Below are positions 52,301 through 63,401 of a stretch of DNA of 64,000 nt, piece after piece. The translations under genes were made by a program, and so were the position numbers. Origin of the DNA: Ophiodon elongatus (lineage: Eukaryota; Chordata; Actinopteri; Perciformes; Hexagrammidae). Position 1 is the stretch's first letter. Each line of letters opens with the position of its first letter. The notes under the pieces were generated by a model. That model saw only the letters and a program-made list of their open reading frames with translations. It was not told where the DNA came from and did not search any database. The stretch covers positions 1-64,000 of the forward strand of contig JACSYO010001703.1 of NCBI GenBank assembly GCA_016806645.1, written 5' to 3'.

Positions 52301-55300
52301 AAGTGAAAAAGTATAAATAAGTATGAATTTTACAAGTAGTGTCATGAAATCCTAATCAAAAGTGTATGCTTAACCCAGGTATTCTATCCTAATCTCTAAA
52401 CTGGGGTTAAACATTATTAAATATCTCTGAATATTTCATAAAAAAATAGGACTGTCATGTTGTTAAATATGAAATGATAATTTATATAAGTCCCAAAGAG
52501 ACCGAAAATTCCTTTGAGCTTTGGTTACTAACATGTAACAACTGACCACACAACAATATCTTGTCAGGCATCCGTCACTATTGTATTCTGTTGTAAATCT
52601 GCTGAGGTCAATAGTAATAAATACGGAGGTATTTGAAGGTTTGCTGATTTTCTCCCTTGGCCTTGTGAGCTGCTGGTTACAGCCCACGGTGTGTCTCCTT
52701 TGTTCCTGCTAACATTTTAAAATGCTTTACAGTGCCTTGAATTCCTCACAGAGATTTTCTGTAATGTATCTCCATGAAGTTTTGTGCCTTGTCTCAAAAT
52801 AGTACAGAGACAGCACAAAAAAGCCAAACATGCTTTAAGTTCTCCGAGGCAGCCTGTCAATTCCGCATGTCACCTTTTGCTGCTCCAGCATGACCAACAC
52901 GGCTAGCCCTCACCAACACAACTAGCCCTCACCAACACGACTAGCCCTCACCAACACAACTAGCCCTCACCAACACGACTAGCCCTCACCAACACGCCCT
53001 CACCAACACGACTAGCCCTCACCAACACGACCAGCCCTCACCAACACGCCCTCACCAACACGACTAGCCCTCACCAACACGACTAGCCCTCACCAACACG
53101 CCCTCACCAACACGACTAGCCCTCACCAACACGACCAGCCCTCACCAACACGCCCTCACCAACACGACTAGCCCTCACCAACACGACCAACCCTCACCAA
53201 CACGACTAGCCCTCACCAACACGACCAACCCTCACCAACACGACTAGCCCTCACCAACACAACTAGCCCTCACCAACACGAATAGCCCTCACCAACACGA
53301 CCAGCCCTCACCAACACGACCAACACGACTAGCCCTCACCAACACGACTAGCCCTCACCAACACGACCAACACGACTAGCCCTCACCATCACGACCAACA
53401 CGACTAGCCCTCACCAACACGACCAACACGACTAGCCCTCACCAACACGACCAACACGACTAGCCCTCACCAACACGCCCTCACCAACACGACCAGCCCT
53501 CACCAACACGACCAACACGACTAGCCCTCACCATCACGACCAAAACGACTAGCCCTCACCAACACGACCAACACGACTAGCCCTCACCAACACGCCCTCA
53601 CCAACACGCCCTCACCAACACGACCAGCACTCACCAACATGACTAGCCCTCACCAACACGACTAGCCCTCACCAACATGACTAGCCCTCACCAACACGAC
53701 TAGCCCTCACCAACACGCCCTCACCAACACGACCAACACGACCAGCCCTCACCAACACGACCAGCCCTCACCAACACGACCAGCCCTCACCAACACACCC
53801 TCACCAACACGACTAGCCCTCACCAACACGACCAGCCCTCACCAACACACCCTCACCAACACGACTAGCCCTCACCAACACGCCCTCACCAACACGACCA
53901 GCCCTCACCAACACGCCCTCACCAACACGACTAGCCCTCACCAACACGCCCTCACCAACACGACCAGCCCTCACCAACACGCCCTCACCAACACGACTAG
54001 CCCTCACCAACACGCCCTCACCAACACGACCAGCCCTCACCAACACGCCCTCACCAACACGACTAGCCCTCACCAACACGCCCTCACCAACACGACCAGC
54101 CCTCACCAACACGCCCTCACCAACACGACTAGCCCTCACCAACACGCCCTCACCAACACGACCAGCCCTCACCAACACGCCCTCACCAACACGACTAGCC
54201 CTCACCAACACGCCCTCACCAACACGACCAGCCCTCACCAACACGCCCTCACCAACACGACTAGCCCTCACCAACACGCCCTCACCAACATGACCAACAC
54301 GACTAGCCCTCACCAACACGACCAACACGACCAGCCCTCACCAACACGACTAGCCCTCACCAACACGACTAGCCCTCACCAACACGACCAACACGACCAG
54401 CCCTCACCAACACGACCAGCCCTCACCAACACGGCCTCACCAACACAACCAGCCCTCGCCAACACGGGATGACAGGGATCAGATGTGACATGATAGGGAA
54501 TTTGTGTTGTTGTTCTTCTACGTGTCTGCAAATGTGAGGCAGTGTACTACTTTGTCTTGGACTGCCGGGGTTAATCTGTCTTAACAGATGGGTCTGTGCG
54601 CCGTGTCCTAACTTTAGGTGCTGGCTGGCCGCTGGTCTGGATCACAGCGAGCTCTGGTTACACACAAGGCGGAAGGCACCAGCACATGAGCTCAGCGGCA
54701 CTACGGAAGGAGTCCAGATGTTGGCACTATCTGTAATCTGTAAATTGGTCACTGACAGCATGAGCACAATCTCATGAAACATGTTGATTGGTGTGAAAAG
54801 TAAAGGTTTGGATCAGCAGGTGGTGAAACGTCCTGTTTAGTCAGGGACTGAAAACATGCTCAAAATGATATTCTTTAGTCATTTAATTTATTTCCTTAAA
54901 ACTATGAAAAAAGATTTGATCAACTTTAACTGTTTGCTTTTGTTGTTACTGTTGTTAAAACACAACTATCCTACACTGTAAGAAAGTGAGTTAGAATAAA
55001 AGTGTCCAAAGTGAGAAAATGAATAATCAGCTGCATATAGTCTATCTAATTAATAGATAATTGACACAACTTACTGGGACGATTTTCATTGTGTACTCCC
55101 GTTATTCTACCGTCCGGCAGCACCTGAATATGAAAGCCGATCCCCACGTTGCAATAGAGGCGCCGCAACCTTTTAATGCCCAGGAGATAGTCGCTGTCCC
55201 GGTTGATCTCCTCCCTCTTCTCCCCTGGGATCCGCGCCAGCGACCGGGAGTAGAGGGCCTCCCAGCGGTCCGCGGTGCGGTTCAAGCCGGGGGCGCATCC

Positions 55301-55360
55301 CGCCAGTCCGGTCACCAAGCCCAGTACCAGGACAGTCCGCAGGGCTGCCAGAGAGCCCAT
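49302..55360 (-). CDS. fgf4: Fibroblast growth factor 4
   Basis: Secreted heparin-binding paracrine FGF of the FGF4/6 subfamily, acting through FGFR tyrosine kinases in early embryo, limb/fin bud and midbrain-hindbrain signalling. Exons: 55075-55360, 51557-51660 (104 bp) and 49302-49478, giving 188 residues with canonical sites (gtaagt and gtgagt donors). The chosen ATG (55360) opens a hydrophobic signal peptide (MGSLAALRTVLVLGLVTGLA) followed by an N-glycosylation site NRT. Core motifs are SDYLLGIKRLRRLYCNVGIG, HIQVLPDGRI, ISPVERGVVTLLGVRS, LFVAMNQRGKLYGS, NNYNAYES, IGLSKNGKTKRGNRVSP and the terminal MTVTHFLPRI. The usual LLPNNYNAYES reads LLANNYNAYES here. The frame stays open upstream to ATGs at 55471 and 55537, so a longer N terminus is possible. 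Fgf6 is the main alternative, but the position between fgf19 and fgf3 supports fgf4. Confidence 0.94.
49883..50618. mobile_element. TTAA-flanked MITE in fgf4 intron 2
   Basis: The left end tttaaaggcgcaacatgtaa (49883-49902) and right end ttacacattgcacctttaaa (50599-50618) are inverted copies matching at 17 of 20 positions, about 735 bp apart. The interior has no long frame. The TTAA at each border would suit a piggyBac-type target site, but this is not proven. Confidence 0.65.
50619..51556 (-). other. Remainder of fgf4 intron 2
   Basis: AT-rich sequence up to exon 2; no feature recognised. Confidence 0.5.
52015..52105 (+). mobile_element. Retroposon 3' tail with (TAA)n in fgf4 intron 1
   Basis: The phrase tgtctcggccaggtctctct, then aatctcaatgggactt, then ctggttaaataaagg and (TAA)n is a typical 3' end of a fish non-LTR retroposon. 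A diverged copy is at 23550-23612. The 5' extent was not determined. Confidence 0.65.
52106..52889 (-). other. fgf4 intron 1, unique part
   Basis: About 780 bp between the retroposon tail and the tandem array; AT-rich, nothing recognised. Confidence 0.5.
52890..54470 (+). repeat. Large ccctcaccaacacg minisatellite with 66-bp higher-order unit
   Basis: About 1.6 kb built from a 14-bp block ccctcaccaacacg and its 19-bp forms ending actag or accag. From about 53860 to 54290 the order 14 + 19(accag) + 14 + 19(actag) repeats regularly as a 66-bp unit, about six to seven times; outside it the order is irregular. A minus-strand open frame of 171 codons (period 22 residues) is a by-product. It lies in fgf4 intron 1, about 600 bp from exon 1. 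Confidence 0.96.
54471..55074 (-). other. fgf4 intron 1, exon 1-proximal part
   Basis: About 600 bp of unique-looking DNA between the minisatellite and exon 1. Early-intron regulatory elements could lie here; no specific motif cluster was recognised. Confidence 0.45.
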
Positions 55361-55544
55361 CCCGGGTCTGGCTCTGAAAGCAGCCTCCCGGCGTGTGCCT
55401 TTCCAATGAAGCGAGAATAAGAAGAAGCAGCAGCGGCGCGGCAGAGAGGAGCGTGTGGAAGTTGCGCTCATTCCCAGACCGACAGGCGCACTGGCTTTAG
55501 CGCCGGAGCGACATTGATCTCGACGCTGCGCAGCCATGCCTCTA

Positions 55545-55552
55545 TATTTATA
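55545..55552 (-). promoter_or_regulatory. fgf4 TATA box (TATAAATA)
   Basis: Minus-strand TATAAATA at 55552-55545. A start site 25-30 bp downstream (about 55520) would give a GC-rich 5' UTR of about 160 nt before the ATG at 55360. It would include the in-frame ATG at 55471 but probably exclude the one at 55537. Confidence 0.65.
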
Positions 55553-56134
55553 CCTACAGACACATTACATCACAGCTCCGCACCGAAAACAAATCTACAG
55601 ACTAGCCTCACAATCAGGCGCACCAAACACTGCTGCAGCCTATATTGAAATCAAATAATAGCTGTCTTATCTGAGAGAAAAGTCAGGAGTTTGTAGAAAA
55701 TACACGAATAAAGGGGTTATTATGATAAAAAAAAACTTCTTTGTGTGAGGCTTTCATTATCAGCAGCAGAATATCATAATTTATGTATGGGAGGATGTAA
55801 AATAGGAAACGGTCAAGTTAACAGAGCGTGGTGTCGAGACAGGAGACAGTTCTATAAATGAACAATAACAGGAAAAAACACAGGTCCAATTCCACCAAAT
55901 GAAAAAGCGCTAACTTAAGACTGCTAGGAGGGAAATCACGTCCTGGGCCCTTATAGAAAACAATGGTAGGACTAAATAGAGAGTCTGCACAGTGATAAGG
56001 GCTGTCATTGTTGGCCAACACATTACACAGTTGTGACGTTACAACTGAATAACTCGTCAAGTTTGTGAACTGTAATACGTCAATAGAGCCTGTATTGTTT
56101 TTGTCATGAAATAAAAAAAAAAAATCTATGACGA

Positions 56135-56135
<1 letters not shown>

Positions 56136-56170
<35 letters not shown>
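56136..56170. repeat. (TA)n microsatellite
   Basis: Pure AT dinucleotide run. Confidence 0.95.
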
Positions 56171-56173
<3 letters not shown>

Positions 56174-57119
56174 GAATTTGATTCTATACACATCCTGAAG
56201 TTTGTCTTGTTTGTGTATTCTTATTATTTGATACTGTCTCTTCAGTACTAAATACCTGCTCTTTCTGTTTTATATTCTGGGATGGTGTTGATGGCAAACA
56301 CAGGGAAACCCAGTGTGCTCACCATTGCAGATGACTTCTGCAGACCGACATCAAAGTAAGTATTATCAATTTGGTGCAATATTTTATTAAAGACAGTGAT
56401 ACTCAAATTCTTCTCTGAAGTTTTAGATTTATGTTAAATGATTTTTTTTAATTTATTATTATATTAACTAACTGTTGTCATGGCAGCATGTCTTTGATGT
56501 GTCATCCTTGACAGTCATTCAGATGCACTGGTGCATTGCTTTTGATGTCCATTGAGATAAACCAAACTAAATGGCATACCCTCCCTTTATTTCACCATTT
56601 CATCACTGCTATTATCCCGGCTTAAATATATGTTGAGCACTACCATTTACCCTCTCTGTCGAGTGTCCTATTATTTATCTCTATGTTGGAGCACTGAATG
56701 TCTTCCTTCTCTCTCAGACCAGAGAACAAGTCCTTTGATCTCTGGGGTGGCTCAGTCCTGCTCCTCATTGACCACGCATGAAACGTTTTCTCACGTTCAC
56801 ATTCGGGTGATCCTCAATATACAACAACATTGTTTCTTTGTGTGCTGCAAAATGGCTCCATGAATGCAGTCAGATCTTAGAGACAATCCTGTGGTGTTGA
56901 GGCGCCTGGTTGATAACTACCAAGCCCCAAAAAATGGCTGACATACCAGCCAACCAACATGGCCTAGTCTGGTCAACCAAAGGACCCTCAGGATGCATGG
57001 ACCAAAATAATGCCAGTAGTCCATTAAAACCTTCTGGGTGGCTGACAAGAACCAGGAAAAGAGCCATCATATAAAAACGATTGACCTCTAGGCAAACTGG
57101 GGGACTGCTGGGCCTATCG

Positions 57120-57480
57120 GAAAATGTATTGACCGCCATACCTCCAGGACAACTGATGGAATCCTGGACCTCCAAGACAACTTATTAACTGCTGAACCTC
57201 CAAGACAACTTAATGACCACTGTCCCTCCAGGACAACTGCTAGACTTCTCATCCTCCAGAATAACGTATTGACTACTGGACCCCAAAGACAAGTTATTGA
57301 CCACTGTATCTGTACGTATGGACTTCTCATCCCGGGACAGAGGATGTTGTATGTGTACAGATTGTAAAGCCCTCTGAGGCTAATTTGGGATTTTGGGATT
57401 TAGGATTTGAGAACAATTTATTGATCACTGAACCTCCAGAACAACTTATTTCTGACCTCCAGAACCAGTTCCTGGAATTA
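57120..57480. repeat. Degenerate approx. 28-bp tandem repeat (cctccaagacaacttattga)
   Basis: Repeated phrases cctccaggacaactg, cctccaagacaacttatt, cctccagaacaacttattt and gaccactg recur about every 28 bp with many changes, interrupted by a retroposon-tail-like segment at 57360-57410. Confidence 0.6.
57358..57412 (+). mobile_element. Retroposon tail fragment (attgtaaagccctctgaggc)
   Basis: The phrase attgtaaagccctctgaggc followed by taatttgggattttggg parallels the copy at 60825-60898. Confidence 0.5.
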
Positions 57481-59203
57481 AAGACCTGAAGGCATTTGTA
57501 AGCCGAGTATACCAGCAGGTTCTGTGCTGTCACTGTCCATGGTTCTGTAATCTCCTGTTATCACTCTGAAATAAAACGATGTTGGGATGTGTCCCTCTTT
57601 CGTAAGTTACAGTATGTACAGCTTTATTTTTTGTTTATGTTGTACTGAAGTCATTTGGTTTTGGGTTGCATGTACGCAATGAATTATGCCGAGGGAAAGA
57701 GGTTTTAGATTTCACTGGGTGACAGCTGCAATTCAGATCTTAAAATGTCTCAACATTCAACACAAGCATTCATTCTCTGACTTGTTTATTTAACACTTCC
57801 ATGCACTGCATCTTCTTGTAATTCATAAATACAAGACAATGACCATGCTTTTTGAATTTACTTTCAATCAAAAAGCATTATCACTGATTTAAACTCGGGG
57901 AACCCACTCACTGCCTACTCTGCTTTTGTCTTTTTGTTTGCTCCAAGAATTTCTTTTCACCAAAAATCAACCTTAAACGTTTGAAGAATCTCAGATAAAA
58001 GTCATTTTGCAACATTGAAAATATGGTGTACATGACAGTGAGTTGATATTCTCAATGGTGTGGTCATCAACACCTAATTTTGTCATTATGAGGGCAGAAT
58101 TCAATCAATTGTTTCGTCCCCTTATTCCTTGCATACATGCTGCAGTAATAATCAGCTATACTGCTGCAACCCAGTCAAACCACACTGTATCACGCACTGA
58201 ACACGAGTCTGTTCAGATACCAACCTGGATTCATGTGTCTGTGTATTCATGTATCACACGTCTGTATGGTGTGAAAAGGTGTCCTACCTTACAGTGGATG
58301 TGTGCATCAGTGTCATGTGCTGTGTATCCAAACAGAGGAGGAGTGATATTTCCTCTGATATTGTTGGCACAGTACAGTTGGATGCTGGCCAGCGAGACAG
58401 CTGCCATTGAACTACTGCCAGACTGGATTCACTAAGTGACTTGTACCAATGAATTTGTCAACATTACGCAATTCCCTGTGGAAAATGGGCAACATTGCTT
58501 CTGCTTATCTTTTATTGACACATGCAGTCCATTGAAGGTCTTCTGCAGAATCATTTGTTATTCAGGCCTATCTGCAATGTTTAACTTTCATTCTGTTGGT
58601 GAAAAGATGAACATTTTGATGTTTGTTGAAACATGACTTTAGCCATGAAGAATACCATTGTATGTAGTTTGCTTTTTTGTTACAACTACAGACATATTTG
58701 TAAATGTCCTGTGTTAACTGTCTGTGGGCTGCCTGCAGAGGGCATTGAGCAGTTCTGCCAAACTGAGATGCACAAATCACTGCTGTCTGAAGAGACAGCT
58801 ATCAGCCTCTAGGGGTCGCTGTTTACAAGTGAACACTCATGTCCTGCAGTCACCCACTATGATCTCAGGGCCTGTGTTCATGTCTAGTCCTAATAATAAC
58901 CAAATGAAAGAACTGTGCTCAGTTCTGTCACATGTTTTTAGAGTTAGATAAAAAAAAAAGTCCCATTCTGACACATTTGCAACATTCAGTATCAAGTGCA
59001 CATTCTGTCTGGGAACCATTAGTCTATTTTCATACACATGTAACATGATGATGATAGCATAAAAAAAAACCTTTAGTCATTTGTGTGAAAGGTGTGTGCA
59101 CTTGTAAAGAATAGTCAGTGTTCACATAGTCCAGTCAGACAATAGGATTTGGTTTAATGGAATGGTTAATAACTAATAAAGCATTTGTGTGTGTGTGTGT
59201 GTA

Positions 59204-59205
<2 letters not shown>

Positions 59206-59248
<43 letters not shown>

Positions 59249-59323
59249 ATGTATATGTATATATATATATGTATATGTATGTATATATATATTGTATATA
59301 TATATATATATTTTTTTATATAT

Positions 59324-59370
<47 letters not shown>

Positions 59371-59371
59371 T
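59206..59371. repeat. TA/TG-rich compound microsatellite
   Basis: About 165 bp of (TA)n with GTATG and TTT interruptions. It begins with a (TG) run near 59188. Confidence 0.96.
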
Positions 59372-59564
59372 TTATTTTTATTTTTTTTAATGCATGCCAT
59401 TGGTTACAACTTGTAAACTTGTATAAAGGGAGCCTTATTGTAGAGGTTCTGAAATAGCTTTTTCCGTGAACACAGATTTTCTAAGGAACATCTAAAATGA
59501 AAGAAATGTGTCCCATTTGTGGTAAAGGGATCTTCTCTGTTTCACTTTCTGAATGATGGGCTAC

Positions 59565-59915
59565 GAATTATTTAGGAAATATGTAATTAACATCAAAACG
59601 CTCTCTAAGGAATCCCTGCACCCCATCAGTCCAGCTGATATTGCAGATGAATGCTGTTTTTATTGCCTGGATGATAAATCTGAGTGGGATTTCACGGATA
59701 GTTAGAGCATGTGGAAAAAGATTCAGAAGATAAATGTTGCTAAATGAAACAGACGGGCCACAAAAGGCCCGAATGTCTCTGAAGTCCTGCATTCCTGTTG
59801 AGTAATATTAGAGTTTGGCATTCATAACAAGCCATAGCAAGGTGTTACACTTTGTATGACACAGTTTCTGCTTTCAGCAGGGCCTGTCTTGTTTGTCGAC
59901 TCTGTGGCTTTTGGT
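59565..59915. promoter_or_regulatory. Candidate regulatory (possibly conserved) non-coding stretch
   Basis: Unique, compositionally balanced DNA between repeats, lacking coding potential, located between fgf4 and fgf3. Selected only because it looks non-repetitive. Conservation must be tested. Confidence 0.2.
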
Positions 59916-60824
59916 CGGTGTTTCAAAAAAAAAAAAAAAAAGCCCAAAAGTCTCAGGCGACATCGCTTCCCAGGCCCCCCTTGGGAGGAGCTATTGTCCG
60001 GGCCAGGAAGCCTCCCCAGCCCGCAGGTATAGAATAACAAGGCTTTATATGCAGCTACCTATAGATGGGAGCGAGGCAAGGCAAAACCTGAACATCCAAA
60101 ATAGTCCCAATGCTGCTTGTGATGAATTTTGCATCGATGGTTGTCTTTGTAGTTTCTGCTCAGTCGTGTTGCAGCAACAGGTGCAGCACTTTAACAAATG
60201 AGCTGTCGCAGGGAGAGAGGGATGATGTCAAATGTAGAGGGAGACGGACAGGGGGGTGGGGGTGGAACTGAAGTTGTAATAAAGCAAACGGCCACACCTG
60301 TCTACAACTGCTCTCCACAGGAGAAATACGGCCCAGCAGGCAGTTCTCTATGGGAATACACTGGTGTCGCATATGTGTGTTTTAGTACTAAAAGCTACAA
60401 GTAACTATGAAATAATCCTTAGGTTTGACCATTTACAATGTATTGACAGTATCATAGATTTTTTATTTTACAGTTAAATTAAATGTGAATCTTTATCATT
60501 TGGAGTGAACAAATGTGATCAAGGAAAAGTAGAGAAGCACATTGGTTTTCTGGGTTAAAGTCCAGCTGTTTTGCCCTTTTTGTTAAAAACAAAAATGTGC
60601 TATTGTGTGTGTCAGGCGGTGCGGCCTTCAGAGAGCCGCGGCCGGAAGACAGAAGAAAAGAAAAGCTGAAACTGAGACTTCATCAGCTCAAAAAGAAAAA
60701 AGAAAAAGAAATCTGTTTCACAATTACAACCTTGGTTTACCTTTACAGAACAAAAACAGATATCTGACGTTAGAAGTTGCTTCACTTTGAGAGAATACTG
60801 TTCCTTGAATGCGAGCGTCTTGAG

Positions 60825-60898
60825 GAAGCCCTCTGAGGCAAATTTGTAATTTGTGATTTTGGGCTATACAAAAAAAAATTGAATTGAATTGAATTGAT
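60825..60898 (+). mobile_element. LINE/SINE 3' tail with (GAATT)n
   Basis: gccctctgaggcaaatttgt, then aatttgtgattttgggctat, an A-run and tandem ttgaattgaattgaattga form the classic 3' terminus of a fish non-LTR element. Confidence 0.65.
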
Positions 60899-61752
60899 GG
60901 TGCAGAGGATGTCCAAACAGTTTTCAGTATTTCAACATGGAAGCTCAAAAATCAGATCAATCATGAAAGAAATCATTGTGACTGACACACACATGTTCAT
61001 GACGATGTCTCTACTCAACAGAGGAAAGCGCTCCATACGTCTGAGAAGACACACTTTGGAACTTTGTTTGAACAAATCAAAGAAAAGTTGGAACAAATCA
61101 GCCAGTTGCTTCCTTGGGTCAGTACCATGGTGTTTTATATTGGAACCAGGTGGTGAGTGAAAACTATGAAACAAACCACAACATGGGAAAATGCAGAAAT
61201 AGAATTATCAATAACTTACAACACAGGCACCAAATAAATACTCATCTCATTAGTAAAAATATACAAAGTACATCTTTCAGTTTACAAACAGTAGACTATC
61301 ACATTGTAACACGTCTCACACTGAGTTTCCCTTTGAATCTTAATGTGAATCTGACAAAAAGTGCTTTGCTGATTAAAGTCCTCTCAATATCTGTCATATT
61401 TGTTAGCACTTCAAATTAGCAAAAATATTGTATGATATGATATTTGTGAAATGAAAAGCTATAAAGTCACTGTACATGCATAGTGCAGACCGTATGTACA
61501 ATAATAGAACCACTGTTAAAGGCCTTTTGCTCCGCGTGAAGTTGATGGTAAAATGATTTCTTGTATAAAAGTAGAACTTCTTACAAAGTAAGATGGAAGT
61601 TTTCAACTATATTAATACATTTGTTCACACGCATTTTAAAGATTAAAGATTATACATCTGTGTGTGTCTGTGTGTGTGTCTGTGTCTCCTGAAAGTGGAA
61701 GATCTGATAGGCCCTATGTGCCCCAACACTGTGTCTTTCCTTCTCCTTTGGA

Positions 61753-61758
61753 TTTATT
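61753..61758 (-). terminator. Candidate fgf3 poly(A) signal (AATAAA on minus strand)
   Basis: Plus-strand TTTATT about 170 nt past the fgf3 stop codon. More distal signals exist; usage unknown. Confidence 0.3.
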
Positions 61759-61925
61759 TCTCTCTGTGCATCAACAAGAACAACTTCTGCTAATCCAGTA
61801 GGCAGAATCCGACCCCTTTCCCCACATCCTCCACTGCAGTCAGGCTTACAGCACGTGCCGAGATGAGGGGTCCCCGTCTGCACGAGTCAGAGGGCAACGG
61901 GTCAACTCCCGCCATCAAAATCTGC

Positions 61926-63345
61926 TCAGTCATCTGGCCGTCGGCCCCGGCCCCGGCCCCGGCCTTTCCTGGCACGGTGTCGGCGTCTGCGGCGGTCCCC
62001 GCGGGCCCCGTGCTGGTGCGCGTGTTGGTGAGCGCTGTCTCTCAGCCGCCTCACCATCTCGTGGTCCTTGTTGCCTAGCACCCGGGGCAGGAAGAGCGAC
62101 GCTTTGTCCGTGCTGCGGGTTTTGAAGCCCCGCCGCGGCCGGCCTTTGCCGTTGATGGAGACGTACCACTGGCGCTTCGCGCTGGCGCGCCGCTTGCTGC
62201 TGCTGCTGCCCGGCGGCAGCGGCTGCTCGGTGGAGTGGTGGCGCGACGCGTAGGTGTTGTAGCCCAACTCATGGATCCGCTCCACAAACTCACACTCTTT
62301 GTTGAACACTTCCTGGGGAGACGAGAAAGGAGGAAACAGTGAGCCACCTTTGTCGCGCGGCTTGTTGTCTGGGCGACCTCTCAAAGAGAGAGAGTCTCCA
62401 TTCCGCTCAGCACCCTCAGCATCATCAGCACCCTCACCACCCTCAGCACCCTCAGCATCATCAGCACCCTCACCACCCTCACCACCCTCAGCATCATCAC
62501 CACCCTCACCATCCTCAGCACCCTCACCATCCTCAGCACCCTCAGCATCATCACCACCCTCACCACCCTCAGCACCCTCAGCCACAACACAATATAATTT
62601 AGGCTGGGCCAGATACCCGTGTGACTCTACACATTAGAGCCAGATCTTCCCTCCTGGTCACGTGGGGCCTCTGACCTGCTGCCCGTGTCAGCAGCAGCTG
62701 TATGTGGAGAGGAGAAGTGTCACATATGATGAGATAACACGTGTACCCACCGAGGCATACAGCCGGCCTTTATCATTCATGGCCAGATATCTGCTGGAGA
62801 AAAGCCCCTTTATGGCCACAACGCCCACATCCACTGCTGTCATTTCCATAATGCCTGCAATACAGAGAAACATATGATCAACTAATACAAATAATAAACA
62901 TAAAACAGGTATATAACATAACATTATAGCCCATGGCTGTCGGGGGACATTTAATCGAAGATTTGTCATGGCATTGGCATTCTTTTTTGTTGTTGCGCTG
63001 TAGATGTATTGACCAGCCCACCAACGGAAACCAATAAGGAAACACGACAAACTAATTCATGCAAAAACAAACAAACAAACAAACAAACAAACAAACTCTG
63101 GTCACACTTCCAATAAAGGAATGAATATCCGGTCGTGTGTGACACGTCGTAGCGCCCCATTCACGATGTTTATTGGCTTGTTTAATCAGTGCTTGATTAG
63201 TCAATGGGCTATTGAGCGCTGTAGAAAGGCTCTAATGGTCTCTGATGAGGTAACACATCCGCCTTTGTCCCGCTGGATGGGAATACTGTGGCTAATACTT
63301 CTAATGGAGATTAACCTGCATGTCGGCAGCTTTGCAATGACATGA

Positions 63346-63401
<56 letters not shown>

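Larger units (their letters stand above)
55560..61752. other. fgf4-fgf3 intergenic region
   Basis: About 6 kb with no supported gene. It holds TA microsatellites (56136-56170, 59206-59371), a degenerate 28-bp array (57120-57480) and two retroposon tails. Some unique stretches, notably 59565-59915, are candidate regulatory DNA. Confidence 0.55.

Noticed and set aside
53813..54328. 171-codon frame with VLVRAGRVGEG/VLVRASRVGEG repeats
   Set aside because: Translation of the 66-bp higher-order minisatellite in fgf4 intron 1.
59157..59457. Tyr/Ile-rich plus-strand frames
   Set aside because: Translation of the TA/TG microsatellite.
61926..62585. Extended fgf3 exon 3 frame with an acidic Glu/Gly/Asp-rich N terminus
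   Set aside because: The upstream half is intron 2 minisatellite; a strong acceptor at 62313 precedes EVFNKECEF, and reading on from exon 2 into the intron meets a stop.
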